Source: CAVRUD01 sp963849635 (GTDB lineage: Bacteria; Chloroflexota; Chloroflexia; Thermomicrobiales; UBA6265). From it: 64,000 nt of DNA. The position numbers and the translations under genes were made by a program. The number at the start of each line of letters is the position of its first letter. Within the stretch, counting starts at the first letter, position 1. Where the stretch lies: the NCBI GenBank assembly GCA_963849635.1, contig CAWKIA010000002.1, positions 41,735 through 105,734 of the forward strand, in the 5' to 3' direction. Under the pieces are notes generated by a model. It saw only the letters and a list, made by a program, of their open reading frames with translations. It made no database searches and was not told the DNA's origin. Below, piece by piece: positions 26,098 through 35,090 of this stretch.

Positions 26098-26316
26098 CCG
26101 GCGCGCTTCCAACCAAACTGTCAAGTGGTCCCGATTGGGTGTTTGGGAGGCACGGCTACATAGTGGGTGACCAGGTGCTTAAGCAGTGTCGAGACGGACG
26201 CCTCGACAGCACCTGTGCCTGCGCCGGTCCGGCGAGTCGCATCCGGTTCGGCTATGCTGCGCCACTCCGCATCGGCGGATCGCTCGTTTGATTGCCGATG
26301 AACGAGGAGGAACCTG

Positions 26317-27695
26317 GTGTTCGGTCGGTTCGATACCCGCCTCGGGCGAGTCAAATGGTGTCCGCGCTTGTTGGCGGCGCTCGTGTTGATTCTCGTCCCT
26401 GGCCGGGGTGGTGATGAGCCGGGGGGCCGCTCAAGCCCAGGACGGAACGACCGATCCGCTTTGCGTTCTGGGGCGATCCGGCGGAGCAAGCGGCCTATGA
26501 GCAAGTCATCGCCGGATTTGAGGAAAGCCATCCGAATATCGATGTCCAGATCGACTACACACCCGGTCAGAACGACTACTACCGGAAGATGACCACCGAC
26601 TTTGCCGCCGGTCAGCCGCCGGATCTCTTCCTGATCAACTACCGAAACGTCGGACCGTATATCGCCTCCGACTCTCTGGAACCGGCCCAACCTTACCTGG
26701 ACGCCAGCGATGTGCTCAACGCCGAGGACTACGCTCAGGTCTCGATGGAGGCCTTCCAGTCCGGCGGCCAGCAGATGTGCATGCCCCAGAACGTCTCCAG
26801 CCTCGTCGTCTACTACAACGAGGACGTCTTCGAGGCGAACGGCGTGCCCCTGCCTCAGGCCGGCTGGACCTGGGATGAGTTCACCGCTGCCGCTCAGGCC
26901 CTGACCCAGGACACCGACGGTGACGGCGTCACCGATATCTACGGCGTCGCGGTTGAGCCCGTCATGTACCGGATGGTCTCCTTCGTCTGGAGTGCCGGTG
27001 GTGAGGTCGTCGATGACCTCGACAACCCGACGACTTTGACGCTGGATACCCCCGAGGCGCAGGATGGCCTCGATAAATTCATCAGCCTGGGCGTCAACGG
27101 CCTGGGCGTGGTGCCTACTGCTGAAGAGGTCGCCGCCGAGGAGGACCAGGACCGCTTCATGCGCGGTGGCGCGGCGATGTTCCTCCAAAGCCGCCGGCCC
27201 GTCCCGACCCTGCGTGAGATCGAGGGTTTCACCTGGGATGTCGCGCCGCTGCCGACCATCAATGAGACGGCGACGGTTCTCCACAGCGACGCCTTCTGCA
27301 TGGCCGCCGCCGCCGAGAACAAGGAGGCGGTCTGGGAGTTCGTCGAGTACGCCGCCGGGGAAGAGGGCCAACTCGTCCTCGCCGAGACCGGCCGGATCGT
27401 GCCCGTGATGAACAGCGTGGCCGAATCAGACGTCTTCCTCAGCGGTGTGCCGATCGATGTCGCCGGCTCCTCTCCCACGACACAGCCCCCGGCTAGCTCG
27501 CAGGTCTTCATCGACAACATCCCGAACATCCACCGGCTGCCGACGATCTCGACCTGGACCGAGATCGAGGACGCCTTCAACGCCGAGTTCGATCAGGCCT
27601 TCTACCAGCCGATCGACATCGCCGCCGCGGTCCAGACCGTGACGGAGAACACCGGTCCGATCTTCGAACGCGCCGCGGAGGACGCCGCCCAATAG
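26317..27695 (+). CDS. Sugar ABC transporter solute-binding protein (N-terminal frameshifts)
   Basis: Family 1 extracellular binding protein, paralogous to the one at 35091. A GTG at 26317 with GGAGG upstream opens a signal sequence (CPRLLAALVLILVPG). Two indels at about 26405 and 26445 disturb the signal/mature junction. From then on the frame is clean: PIRFAFWGDPAEQAAYEQVI, YTPGQNDYYRKMTTDFAAGQ, PPDLFLINYRN, then AGWTWDEFTAAAQALTQDTD and AMFLQSRRPVPTLREI. The matching permeases at 29875 and 33615 are on the other strand. Ligand unknown. Confidence 0.8.
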
Positions 27696-27874
27696 GGGTG
27701 CCGATCGACCGCGAATGGGTTCTGACAACGATCGGGGCCGTCATTGCGACAGCCTCGGTCGTTGCTTTTGCGGCCATGTTTGGATTTGTCCAGAGCGGCT
27801 CACGCCCGCGCGATCCGCACGTCCTACATGCGGACGAGGACGGCTTCACCGATCGATCGGGAAAGGGCACCAGC

Positions 27875-28381
27875 GTGGATCTCTTGGACCGCCTTCTGGG
27901 GCACGACGAATGGACGACGCGGCAGGTGCTCGATCGCGCGCGGGAGGTCGAACCGTCGGCCCTCCACACGTCCTTCGATATCGGACACGGGAGCTTCTAC
28001 GAGACCGCCGTCCACATGATCGCCAACGTCCGTACCTGGACCGACCTCATGAATGGCGTGGCGACGAGGGCGAATCGACCGTCATGGGATGGCCTTACCC
28101 TAGACGACCTGATCGACCGCCATGACGAGGCGATACGGGATTTCGGCGCGCTGGCCCGCCGAATCCGCGACGAAGGACGGCTCGATGACCTATGGACCGA
28201 TACCTTCGATGATCCGCCCAGGCAGAAGACGTACGGCGGCGCCATCGGCCACGTCCTCACCCACGATATGTTTCACCGGGGCGAGTTGCTGCACATCCTC
28301 GCCCGCCTGGGCGTCTCCGACCTGCTCGAAGGCGACCTCCTCAGTTGGGAGGCGACGACGCGGGACGGCGGTTGGTCGTGA
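27875..28381 (+). CDS. DinB-family four-helix protein
   Basis: About 168 aa. The DinB fold is indicated by LLGHDEWTTRQVLDRARE, HGSFYETAVHMIANVRTWTD and IGHVLTHDMFHRGELLHILA. The three helices supply the His residues that usually bind a metal in this family. The GTG at 27875 (VDLLDRLLGHDEW) is preferred, with GGGAAAGGG upstream. The longer reading from 27698 adds a segment that could be a membrane helix but does not belong to the family. Members are metal-dependent thiol transferases or of unknown function. Confidence 0.75.
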   Translation: MDLLDRLLGHDEWTTRQVLDRAREVEPSALHTSFDIGHGSFYETAVHMIANVRTWTDLMNGVATRANRPSWDGLTLDDLIDRHDEAIRDFGALARRIRDEGRLDDLWTDTFDDPPRQKTYGGAIGHVLTHDMFHRGELLHILARLGVSDLLEGDLLSWEATTRDGGWS

Positions 28382-28393
28382 GTTGCAGTGCGG

Positions 28394-29767
28394 CTACGCT
28401 TTGGGCCGGATGTTCTGGTTCGAGCGGAAGACGTTGGTCGGGTCGTAGCTGGCTTTGATGGCGGCGAGGCGGTCGTAGTTGGGGCCGTACGCCTCCCGGA
28501 TTCTGTCCTCGCCTTCGTTGCCCAGGGAGTTGACGTAGACGCCGCGGATGGAGAAGGGTTCCATCGCATCGAAGAGTGCGCGGGCCCAGGCGACGTGGCG
28601 GTCTGTCTCGGCGGGGTCGGCCCATTGCGGGAGGATGAGGATTTCGTTCTGGTGGCGCCGGTGGGAGAAGGCGGTCGCGGTCGGGTCGACCCGGGCGGCG
28701 AAGCCGTGGGTCTGCTGCGTGCCGACGAAGCAGGTCGGAGATGGGCGCTCGGCGACGAAGTGGAACAGGGTATCGACCGCGTCCTCGGACAATTCCGACA
28801 CGTAGCGTGACTTCCAGTAGTGATAGCGGCCGGTCGGAAAGCCGCCGTCGCTTTGCTGTTGCAGGTCAATGTAGGTCTTCGTCTCGACACTCACGTCCGA
28901 GGCGCCAAGGTCGCGGAGCGGTTTCAGCGCGGGCTCGATCCCGTCGTGAGGTCCGATCCAGCAGAAGGAAATACGGAAGCAGAGGCGACCTTGCTCGTCG
29001 GGTTCGATTGCCGTCGTGAGCGAGAGGTCGTCGGGGCAGGTGGCAGAGAAGTCGGAGTAGGCCAGCAGCGCCTCCCGGGTGCGCTCCGGCGGGAAACTGA
29101 CTCCGCCGGCGAGGACCGGTCCAAGGGGATGGAGCTGGTAGGTGAGCGAGGTGACGACGCCGAAGTTACCGCCGCCGCCGCGAATCGCCCAATAGAGATC
29201 GGGGTGCTGCTCGGCGTTTACCGTGCGCAGTTCGCCGTCCGCGGTGACGATCTCGGCGGCGAGCACGTTATCGACGGCGAGGCCGTGCTTGCCGTTGAGC
29301 CAGCCGATGCCGCCGCCGAGGGTGAGCCCGGCGATCCCGGTGACCGAGACGACCCCGAGCGGGGTGGCCAGGCCGTGCTCTTGGGTGGCACGGTCAAGGT
29401 CGGCTAGCAGGAGTCCCGCTTCCGCCACGGCGACGCGTCGCTCAGGATCGACCGAGACGCCCTTCATACCCGAGCAGTCCAACATGAGCGCGCCGGGGCC
29501 AACGGCGCTGCCCGCGACGTTGTGGCCTCCGCCTTTGACCGAGACGGGCAGATCGTGCACCCGGGCAAAGTCGACTGACCGGCGGATGTCTTCGGTGTTG
29601 ACGGGGCGGACGACCATTGCCGGCCGGCGATCGATCATTGCATTGAAGATCCGGCGGGCGTCGTCGTACTCCGCGTCACCGGGCTGGAATAGTCCACCCT
29701 GGAGCGTTCCCGCGAAGGCGTTGAGGACAGCGGGATCGATGGTCGAGGTCGAGGCAAGGGTGGCCAT
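28394..29767 (-). CDS. FAD-linked oxidoreductase, BBE-like
   Basis: A 457-aa flavoenzyme of the berberine-bridge/6-hydroxynicotine-oxidase type. VSVKGGGHNVAGSAV carries the His that covalently holds FAD, and TLGGGIGWLNGKHGLAVDNV and WAIRGGGGNFGVVTSLTYQL complete the FAD domain. The Cys used for a second covalent link in bicovalent members is Val here (AVDN), so a single link is expected. The end NYDRLAAIKASYDPTNVFRS is the BBE domain. Start at ATG 29767 with GGAG upstream. Substrate unknown. Confidence 0.85.
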   Translation of the reverse strand: MATLASTSTIDPAVLNAFAGTLQGGLFQPGDAEYDDARRIFNAMIDRRPAMVVRPVNTEDIRRSVDFARVHDLPVSVKGGGHNVAGSAVGPGALMLDCSGMKGVSVDPERRVAVAEAGLLLADLDRATQEHGLATPLGVVSVTGIAGLTLGGGIGWLNGKHGLAVDNVLAAEIVTADGELRTVNAEQHPDLYWAIRGGGGNFGVVTSLTYQLHPLGPVLAGGVSFPPERTREALLAYSDFSATCPDDLSLTTAIEPDEQGRLCFRISFCWIGPHDGIEPALKPLRDLGASDVSVETKTYIDLQQQSDGGFPTGRYHYWKSRYVSELSEDAVDTLFHFVAERPSPTCFVGTQQTHGFAARVDPTATAFSHRRHQNEILILPQWADPAETDRHVAWARALFDAMEPFSIRGVYVNSLGNEGEDRIREAYGPNYDRLAAIKASYDPTNVFRSNQNIRPKA

Positions 29768-29874
29768 GGCAGTGCTCCGATGCGCGTTTGGGCCGTCGGC
29801 GCTGCCCGGTGGCGGTGCGCCCCCACGTTCATACCAGACTGATCTCCCGGCGGGAATAGGGAACGGTACGGATG

Positions 29875-30729
29875 TCAGCGGCCGAGGACGCCGTGGCCGC
29901 GTTCGTCCTGGAGGAAGGCGCGCTGGGCCAGGAGGAAGATAAGCACGACCGGCGCGGTCACCACAATCGCCCCCGTCATCATCAAGGGCCAGTCGGTGCG
30001 GTCGAGCCCGTAGAGCACGCGCAGCCCGAGCGAGGCGGTCGCTTTGTCATCGGTGCGGATCAGCAGGAGCGGCTCGACGAAGCTGTTCCAGTAGTGGACG
30101 AAGGAGAGCACCGCCACCGAGACCAGGGCAGGCCGCGCGATCGGGAGGGCGATCTGGGCCCAGACCCTGTACGGGCCCGCCCCGTCGAGCCGGGCCGCCT
30201 CGTAGACCTCACGGGGTATCCGTAAAAAGGTCCAGACAAAGAGCAGGACGTAGAAGGGCGAGGTGCCCATCAAGGATGGGACGACCAGGGCCAGGCGGTT
30301 GTTCATCAGCCCCGCCTCTTTGAAGAGGATGAACCGGGGCAGCCAGATCGCGGTCAGCGGCACCATCAGGCAGCAGACCGAGAAGACCATCAGGCGCAGG
30401 CGCCATCGGGTCGGGATCTGGGAGATGGCAAAGCCGGCCAGGGAGGCCATCACCACCGTCGTCGGCACCGCCAGCCCCGCCACGAAGAGCGAGTTCAGCA
30501 TGTAGCGCTGCATCTCGACGATCCGGAAGACCGCCCGGTAGTTCTCCCAGGCGACCGGAGACGGGATCCAGTCGATCGCCCGGGGCGAGGGCACGCCGCG
30601 AGCGCGCAGCGACGCGGAGACCGCCCAGACGAGCGGCAAGATGAAGATCGCCGCCACGATGGTGGCGAGCACCCGATTGGCGATGGTGCTCGCGCGGCGG
30701 TGGCTCGGGTTGGGAATGCTAAGCGCCAC
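29875..30729 (-). CDS. Sugar ABC transporter permease, MalG type
   Basis: A 284-aa inner-membrane permease with six predicted helices. The cytoplasmic EAA loop reads EAARLDGAGPYRVWAQIALP, which contacts the ATPase. PLTAIWLPRFILFKEAGLMN and the RAFLQDERGHG end are typical of the MalG/UgpE group. The start is a GTG at 30729 without a clear ribosome site. It is separated from its probable partner permease (33615) and from the two binding proteins, which lie on the opposite strand. Confidence 0.85.
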   Translation of the reverse strand: MALSIPNPSHRRASTIANRVLATIVAAIFILPLVWAVSASLRARGVPSPRAIDWIPSPVAWENYRAVFRIVEMQRYMLNSLFVAGLAVPTTVVMASLAGFAISQIPTRWRLRLMVFSVCCLMVPLTAIWLPRFILFKEAGLMNNRLALVVPSLMGTSPFYVLLFVWTFLRIPREVYEAARLDGAGPYRVWAQIALPIARPALVSVAVLSFVHYWNSFVEPLLLIRTDDKATASLGLRVLYGLDRTDWPLMMTGAIVVTAPVVLIFLLAQRAFLQDERGHGVLGR

Positions 30730-31043
30730 GGCGGCCGTCTCTGGGCAGGACGGGGCGCATGTGCTCGCTCGATTGCCGGGCGGGGACGTTCGGCAAACAT
30801 GGGTGATGGCTCCAGCCAGCCGGTTCGCGCAACCGGTCTTGGGTTTCGACCTGTGGAGTATGGACTAACACGCCGCGCTCGGCATAGGCGTGTTTCGGCA
30901 CGATCACCGGTCTTTCCCGCGGTCCGCGCTGGGTTCGACCTACATTCCGGGCTTAAAACTGTTGCGTTTGGCGGATTGAGCAGGTAGTCTGGGAGCCAGG
31001 CTTGACCCGGCGTGTACCGGTGTTGGGGCCATTGAATCACTGC

Positions 31044-31059
31044 CGCGGGTCTGCCCGCG
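31044..31059 (+). promoter_or_regulatory. Small hairpin before a strong ribosome site
   Basis: CGCGGG-TCTG-CCCGCG, ending a few bases before GAAAGGAGG (31062-31070). It could affect access to the ribosome site of the short ORF at 31077. Confidence 0.4.
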
Positions 31060-31076
31060 TGCGAAAGGAGGCCAGC

Positions 31077-31160
31077 ATGATGGACGAACTCGTCGGGTGC
31101 CGCCCGATCAGCGTCGCCGTGCTCCGCCTCCCGAAGCGGCCAGGCCCTCCCCGGGTCTAA
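31077..31160 (+). CDS. Possible 27-aa peptide with near-perfect ribosome site
   Basis: ATG at 31077 follows GAAAGGAGG by 6 nt, one of the best ribosome sites in the window. It encodes MMDELVGCRPISVAVLRLPK and then RPGPPRV before a TAA. The rest of the 30730-31346 gap is empty. It may be a leader peptide or small protein; chance is not excluded. It lies 186 bp before the RIO kinase on the same strand. No known family recognised. Confidence 0.35.
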   Translation: MMDELVGCRPISVAVLRLPKRPGPPRV

Positions 31161-31346
31161 CTCCCCACTTCCTCGCGGTCTCCATCGCTGATCCACACGC
31201 GCATCCGGCGGTCACACCAGACCGGGCTTCGTCATGCCTTCCGACCCGGATTGGTCGGCACGCGACGGGCTCCTGATCTGGTTCCACCCATGCTGGCGCG
31301 AACGACGCGGGCAACCGAGTCGTCATGGATCGCTCTGGAGGAGCAC

Positions 31347-32111
31347 GTGTCTGTACCCGACCTGTACGACGACGATCTGACGGATACGACCGAGTTTGAC
31401 GAGTTTTTCGAGACCAAGTGGATTGTGGAGGTGCTGCAGGAACTAAAGAGCGGCAAGGAGGGGACGGTTTATTGCTGCCGGGCGGCCCCGGGGACCGGAT
31501 ACGACCTGCTCGCGGTCAAGGTCTACCGTTCGGCGGAGCACCGGATGTTCCGCAACAACGCGATCTACCAGGAGGGCCGCTGGATCGGCGACCGGCGCAT
31601 GGAGCGGGCGGTGGCCAAGAAGACGAAGGTTGGTCGCTCGTTCCGGACCGACTCCTGGGTAGCCCAGGAGTTCGCGGCGCTTGAACGACTTCACAACGCC
31701 GGAGCGTCGGTGCCGCGACCGCTGGCCCGTAATGGGCAGGCGCTGCTGATGGAGTTCATTGGCGACGAAGACGGGCCGGCGCCGTCGATCCAGAGCGCCA
31801 CCGATTCACGGGACACCGCCCTGACGATCTTCCGCCGCATCCTGGACGAGATCGGACTCTGGCTCACCAACGGCCTCATCCACGCCGACCTCTCGCCCTA
31901 CAACGTCCTCTATTGGGAGGGGCGGCCGGTAACCATCGACTTCCCCCAGGCGGTCGACTCGGATACCAACCCGCAGGCGCGGGAGTTGCTCACCCGCGAC
32001 ATCGCGAACATCTGCCGCTACGTCGGCCGGCACGGTATCCGCGCCGACGCCGAAGGGATAGCGATTGACTTGTGGCGGCGGTATGGGCCGCGCGACCGAT
32101 ACTCGTTCTGA
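31347..32111 (+). CDS. RIO1-like serine/threonine protein kinase
   Basis: A 254-aa atypical kinase. GTG 31347 is chosen because GGAGGAG precedes it. LKSGKEGTVYCCRA is the flexible P-loop, LAVKVYRSAEHRMFRNNAIY contains the ATP-binding Lys, LIHADLSPYNVLYW is the catalytic loop and VTIDFPQAVD holds the metal-binding Asp. RIO kinases act in ribosome maturation in archaea and eukaryotes; the role of bacterial members is not settled. It is not in an evident operon. Confidence 0.85.
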   Translation: MSVPDLYDDDLTDTTEFDEFFETKWIVEVLQELKSGKEGTVYCCRAAPGTGYDLLAVKVYRSAEHRMFRNNAIYQEGRWIGDRRMERAVAKKTKVGRSFRTDSWVAQEFAALERLHNAGASVPRPLARNGQALLMEFIGDEDGPAPSIQSATDSRDTALTIFRRILDEIGLWLTNGLIHADLSPYNVLYWEGRPVTIDFPQAVDSDTNPQARELLTRDIANICRYVGRHGIRADAEGIAIDLWRRYGPRDRYSF

Positions 32112-32441
32112 ACGGCGGGATCGATGACATGGAGCGACGGGCCGAGCACCAGGTTCTGCCCGTCGCTCCTTGTCGTGCGGGTTAAGCGCGAAACATGAGC
32201 GGGAGCTGTTCGATCAAGCGGTACAGGGACGGGGATGGTCGTCGCCACCTCAAGCCCCTGTCACCTCCCGGGTGGTGGTGGGGCGGCGTGCGAACGACCG
32301 TCACCGCCCCCACACGTCGCCGTCGCCAATTCCGTCCTCGATCGCTTCTCGAATTCCTCCTTCCTGCCCTTTTGCGGGTAGGCGAAGCGCCGGGAGTGCG
32401 AGATGTATCCGGCACCCACGCAAAAGAACCTGGGGCACGTG

Positions 32442-32640
32442 CTACGCCGCCCGCTTGAACGGCGCGTACTCCCACCCCGAACACTGCGGCGCCGTCACGT
32501 TGAAGGCATAGCTGAAGTGATCGTCGCCAGCGTCATCCAGATAGATCACTTCGGCGCCGTCCAGGAACCGGCCCCAGACGAGCTTGACCTTTCTGTTGGC
32601 AGAATTCCAGGGTGCCGGGAAAGCGACAGCTTGCGTCCTG
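32442..32640 (-). pseudogene. C-terminal fragment of an unknown protein
   Basis: One minus frame reads KVKLVWGRFLDGAEVIYLDD, then AGDDHFSYAFNVTAPQCSGW and ends EYAPFKRAA at a TAG (32442-32444). The composition is protein-like and differs from the other frames, but no start codon with a ribosome site is seen and I do not recognise the family. Probably the tail of a deleted gene. Confidence 0.35.
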
Positions 32641-32674
32641 GGTGGTGTTGATGGCTTACCCAGCAGATTCGCGG

Positions 32675-32746
32675 GAGCCGATCTGCCAGCGGCGGGCGGC
32701 GCGGTACTGGAGCCAGAGGACGAGGCCGATGATCAGGTACATGGCG
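32675..32746 (-). pseudogene. Duplicated 3' end of a MalF-type permease gene
   Basis: 72 bp almost identical (about two mismatches) to 33634-33706, the end of the intact permease gene. It encodes MYLI...LVLWLQYRAARRWQIG, the last membrane helix and tail. Nothing upstream of it resembles a permease. It is a remnant of a duplication or deletion. Confidence 0.7.
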
Positions 32747-32825
32747 GCGACTTGGCGGAAATGGCTTTGACGAGGAGCGGGTCGAGGAAAGCTCCCGACC
32801 CGCTCTGCCATGTATGTTGGCGCGA

Positions 32826-33218
32826 TCATCGACCTCGGCGCGCCTTCTTGGCCGATCGACGAGCCTGCGAGATCTCGAACATGACCGCGGCGAGGCTGGC
32901 CACCTGAGAATCGGCTGCGCCTAAAGTCTGGATCCGACGTTGCGCTACTTCGTAGCAGGCGGCATCGTCGCGATCACCAATGACCCAAATGGTGGCAACG
33001 GTATCGTCGGAGTTCATCGTGAAGATGATCCGCCAATCACGATCTCCGACGACGATCTTTCGCCAGCCGGTTAGGCCGCGTCCAAGGGGAAGGCCGGCGT
33101 CCTTGCCTGCCTCCTCCAAGCGAATGAGCTTCTTGAGGAACAGAGGAAGCGTTCCGGTTTCGGCGAAGCCTGCCAAGTCGGCAACAGCTTCGGCGATCAA
33201 CTGGACACGGATTGGCAT
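32826..33218 (-). CDS. RelE/ParE-family toxin
   Basis: A 130-aa putative mRNA interferase or gyrase-type toxin. GRGLTGWRKIVVGDRDWRII and TVATIWVIGDRDDAACYEVA are the core beta strands of this fold. The tail is basic (ARRSAKKARRGR), unusually long for RelE and perhaps a nucleic-acid contact. It begins 3 bp after the antitoxin stop, the usual antitoxin-first arrangement. Confidence 0.8.
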   Translation of the reverse strand: MPIRVQLIAEAVADLAGFAETGTLPLFLKKLIRLEEAGKDAGLPLGRGLTGWRKIVVGDRDWRIIFTMNSDDTVATIWVIGDRDDAACYEVAQRRIQTLGAADSQVASLAAVMFEISQARRSAKKARRGR

Positions 33219-33221
33219 GGG

Positions 33222-33524
33222 CTATTCGGGCAGATCGCGCAATTCGTCACGGGTATACCCGAACTGAGCCAGGACATCGTCGAGCGAGTATCGCTCTGGA
33301 CCGGTCGTTGCCATGCGAGCGGCAACGAGGGTGATGTCGAGGAGATCGTCCTCGGCTTGCTGCCAGCGCTCGAGACGGTCGATGCCGACGACGGCCGCGA
33401 CGGGCTTGTTGTTGCGAATCAAGATGCGATCCCGGCCCTCCTCCGCTTCACGGGCAAGGGCAGAGAGACCAAGTTTGTTCGCGTTCGCGATCGAGATCAG
33501 GTCCGATGTGTCTACACGCGCCAA
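33222..33524 (-). CDS. Phd/YefM-family antitoxin
   Basis: A 100-aa antitoxin. The TTG at 33524 follows AAAGGAGG, so the N-terminus is LARVDTSDLISIANANKLGL. The DNA-binding fold is LSALAREAEEGRDRILIRNN, then KPVAAVVGIDRLERW. The C-terminal tail (YSLDDVLAQFGYTRDELRD) should wrap the toxin. Upstream direct repeats at 33543-33565 are a likely autoregulation site. Confidence 0.8.
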   Translation of the reverse strand: MARVDTSDLISIANANKLGLSALAREAEEGRDRILIRNNKPVAAVVGIDRLERWQQAEDDLLDITLVAARMATTGPERYSLDDVLAQFGYTRDELRDLPE

Positions 33525-33542
33525 CGATGGCCTCCTTTCTTT

Positions 33543-33565
33543 TCTATGTAGAACTCTATGTAGAA
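33543..33565 (-). promoter_or_regulatory. Direct repeats upstream of the antitoxin
   Basis: Two exact TCTATGTAGAA copies (33543-33553 and 33555-33565), 12 bp apart centre to centre, 19 bp before the antitoxin start. The position and AT-richness fit a toxin-antitoxin operator. Confidence 0.5.
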
Positions 33566-33614
33566 TCCCAGATTCCGTCAAGTAGTGACCCAGGTGATGC
33601 CAAGCCAGTGTTGA

Positions 33615-34586
33615 TCAGCTTGCAGCGTCCCGGAAGCCGATCTGCCAGCGGCGGGCGGCGCGGTACTGGAGCCAGAGGACGAGGCCGGTGATGAGGTACA
33701 TGGCGGTGGTCATCGCGGCGGCGTAGCCGAAGCGCAGGTAGCCGAAGCCGGTCGTGTAGATGTACATGGGGAGGAAGGTGGTGGCGAAGTCCGGGCCGCC
33801 ACCCTTGCCCACGATCAGGGCCGGGACGAAGTTTGCCTGGAAGCTGAAGATGGTGTCGCGAAAGAGGAGGATCAGCAGGCCCGGGGCGATGCTGGGTAGG
33901 GTGACGACCATAAAGGCGCGCAGCGGTGAACTGCCGTCGACGGCCGCCTGATCGAGCAGATCGCGGGGCACGTCCTGCAGGGCCGCCAGGCAGACGACGA
34001 ACCCTTCGCCGATCTGCCAGCACATCATCAGGATGATCGCAAACCGGGCCGAGGTCGTCCCGACCATCCAGGCCGGCCCGTCGATCCCGAACAGGGCCAG
34101 GGACTGGTTGAGCGGGCCGTAGATCGGGTTGAGGATCCAGAGCCAGACGAGCGCCCAGGCCATGTCCGGGATGACCGTCGGCAGGTAGACGATCGCCCGG
34201 TAGAGATGGGTGCCGCGCCGCGGACGCAAAAGGATCAGCGCCGTGAGCAGGGCCCCACCGACCCGGAGCGGGACCGCCAGGGCGATATAGAGGAGGGAAT
34301 TGCCGACGGCGATCCGGAAGATCTCGTCGTCGAGCAGCTCGCGGAAGTTGGCGAGGCCGACGAAGCTGGGCGCCTCCAGGGCGTTGTAATCGACGAAGGC
34401 CATCCCGAATCCTGCTATGGCCGGGATGACGACCAGCACCGACAGCCCGACCAGGTAGGGCGCGATCATCAGGACGTAGGGCAGCCACTCCCGGCGCCGG
34501 CGACGCGATGCCTGCGCGGCGGCCTGGGGTACCACATCGGACCACGTCCGGGCGGGCTCTTCTCTGCTGCGGGTTGGCGTGAGCAA
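33615..34586 (-). CDS. Sugar ABC transporter permease, MalF type
   Basis: A 323-aa permease with six or more predicted helices. LPYVLMIAPYLVGLSVLVVI starts the first helix, FVGLANFRELLDDEIFRIAV is the periplasmic segment, and the EAA-type loop is DLLDQAAVDGSSPLRAFMVV. ATG 34586 is the only plausible start. It is divergent from the binding protein at 35091 across a 500-bp gap, and probably pairs with the MalG-type permease at 29875. Confidence 0.85.
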   Translation of the reverse strand: MLTPTRSREEPARTWSDVVPQAAAQASRRRRREWLPYVLMIAPYLVGLSVLVVIPAIAGFGMAFVDYNALEAPSFVGLANFRELLDDEIFRIAVGNSLLYIALAVPLRVGGALLTALILLRPRRGTHLYRAIVYLPTVIPDMAWALVWLWILNPIYGPLNQSLALFGIDGPAWMVGTTSARFAIILMMCWQIGEGFVVCLAALQDVPRDLLDQAAVDGSSPLRAFMVVTLPSIAPGLLILLFRDTIFSFQANFVPALIVGKGGGPDFATTFLPMYIYTTGFGYLRFGYAAAMTTAMYLITGLVLWLQYRAARRWQIGFRDAAS

Positions 34587-35090
34587 GCCGTGATCCGCTC
34601 TATCGAGACGCTATCGACACTAAGACGACCCGGCCATGATACGGTACCGGCACAGTCTGGCCTCGGAGTGCGGCAGGTGGTAACGAGCGATCTCCGCGGA
34701 AAGAGACCTTCCGGCTATACTCCGGCCAGATACAGTCGTTTCGCACGGCGTAGCAAGAGGAGTCTCTCCCGGGTGACCCGGATCTGGCTCCTTCAGTTGC
34801 GCAGGCGGTGCCCGGACCGCCTTTCGTGCCGCCATCATCGACCGTGGATTGGAGAACCCCAATCCCCCTCTAGGATGAGCATGGCCGGGGAATCCTGATT
34901 CGTCATTGCCCGTGTTCCGGCTTAGAGGCCGGCCAGGTCGCGCGTGTGGCGTGAGACCGCCTCCTCTTGGAACCAGATTGGTTGGCCGGAACCGCTGACT
35001 ATTGCTCCGACGAGAGAACGACGGCACTGGCGCCGGGAATCACCCTCCGCATCCCGGTCGGCACCGATCACCGCGGCGAAGGAGAGCACG
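34587..35090. other. Divergent promoter region
   Basis: About 500 bp between the minus-strand permease and the plus-strand binding protein. No gene is seen. It must carry promoters for both genes, but I could not identify a convincing pair of hexamers or a repeat. Confidence 0.45.

Larger units (their letters stand above)
32112..32825. other. Gene-poor stretch with decayed fragments
   Basis: About 710 bp between the kinase and the toxin gene with no intact gene. It holds the two minus-strand remnants listed separately (32442-32640 and 32675-32746). Confidence 0.5.

Noticed and set aside
34587..35090. Riboswitch or other structured leader
   Set aside because: Several short GC-rich inverted repeats occur, but I could not match any known aptamer core or terminator.
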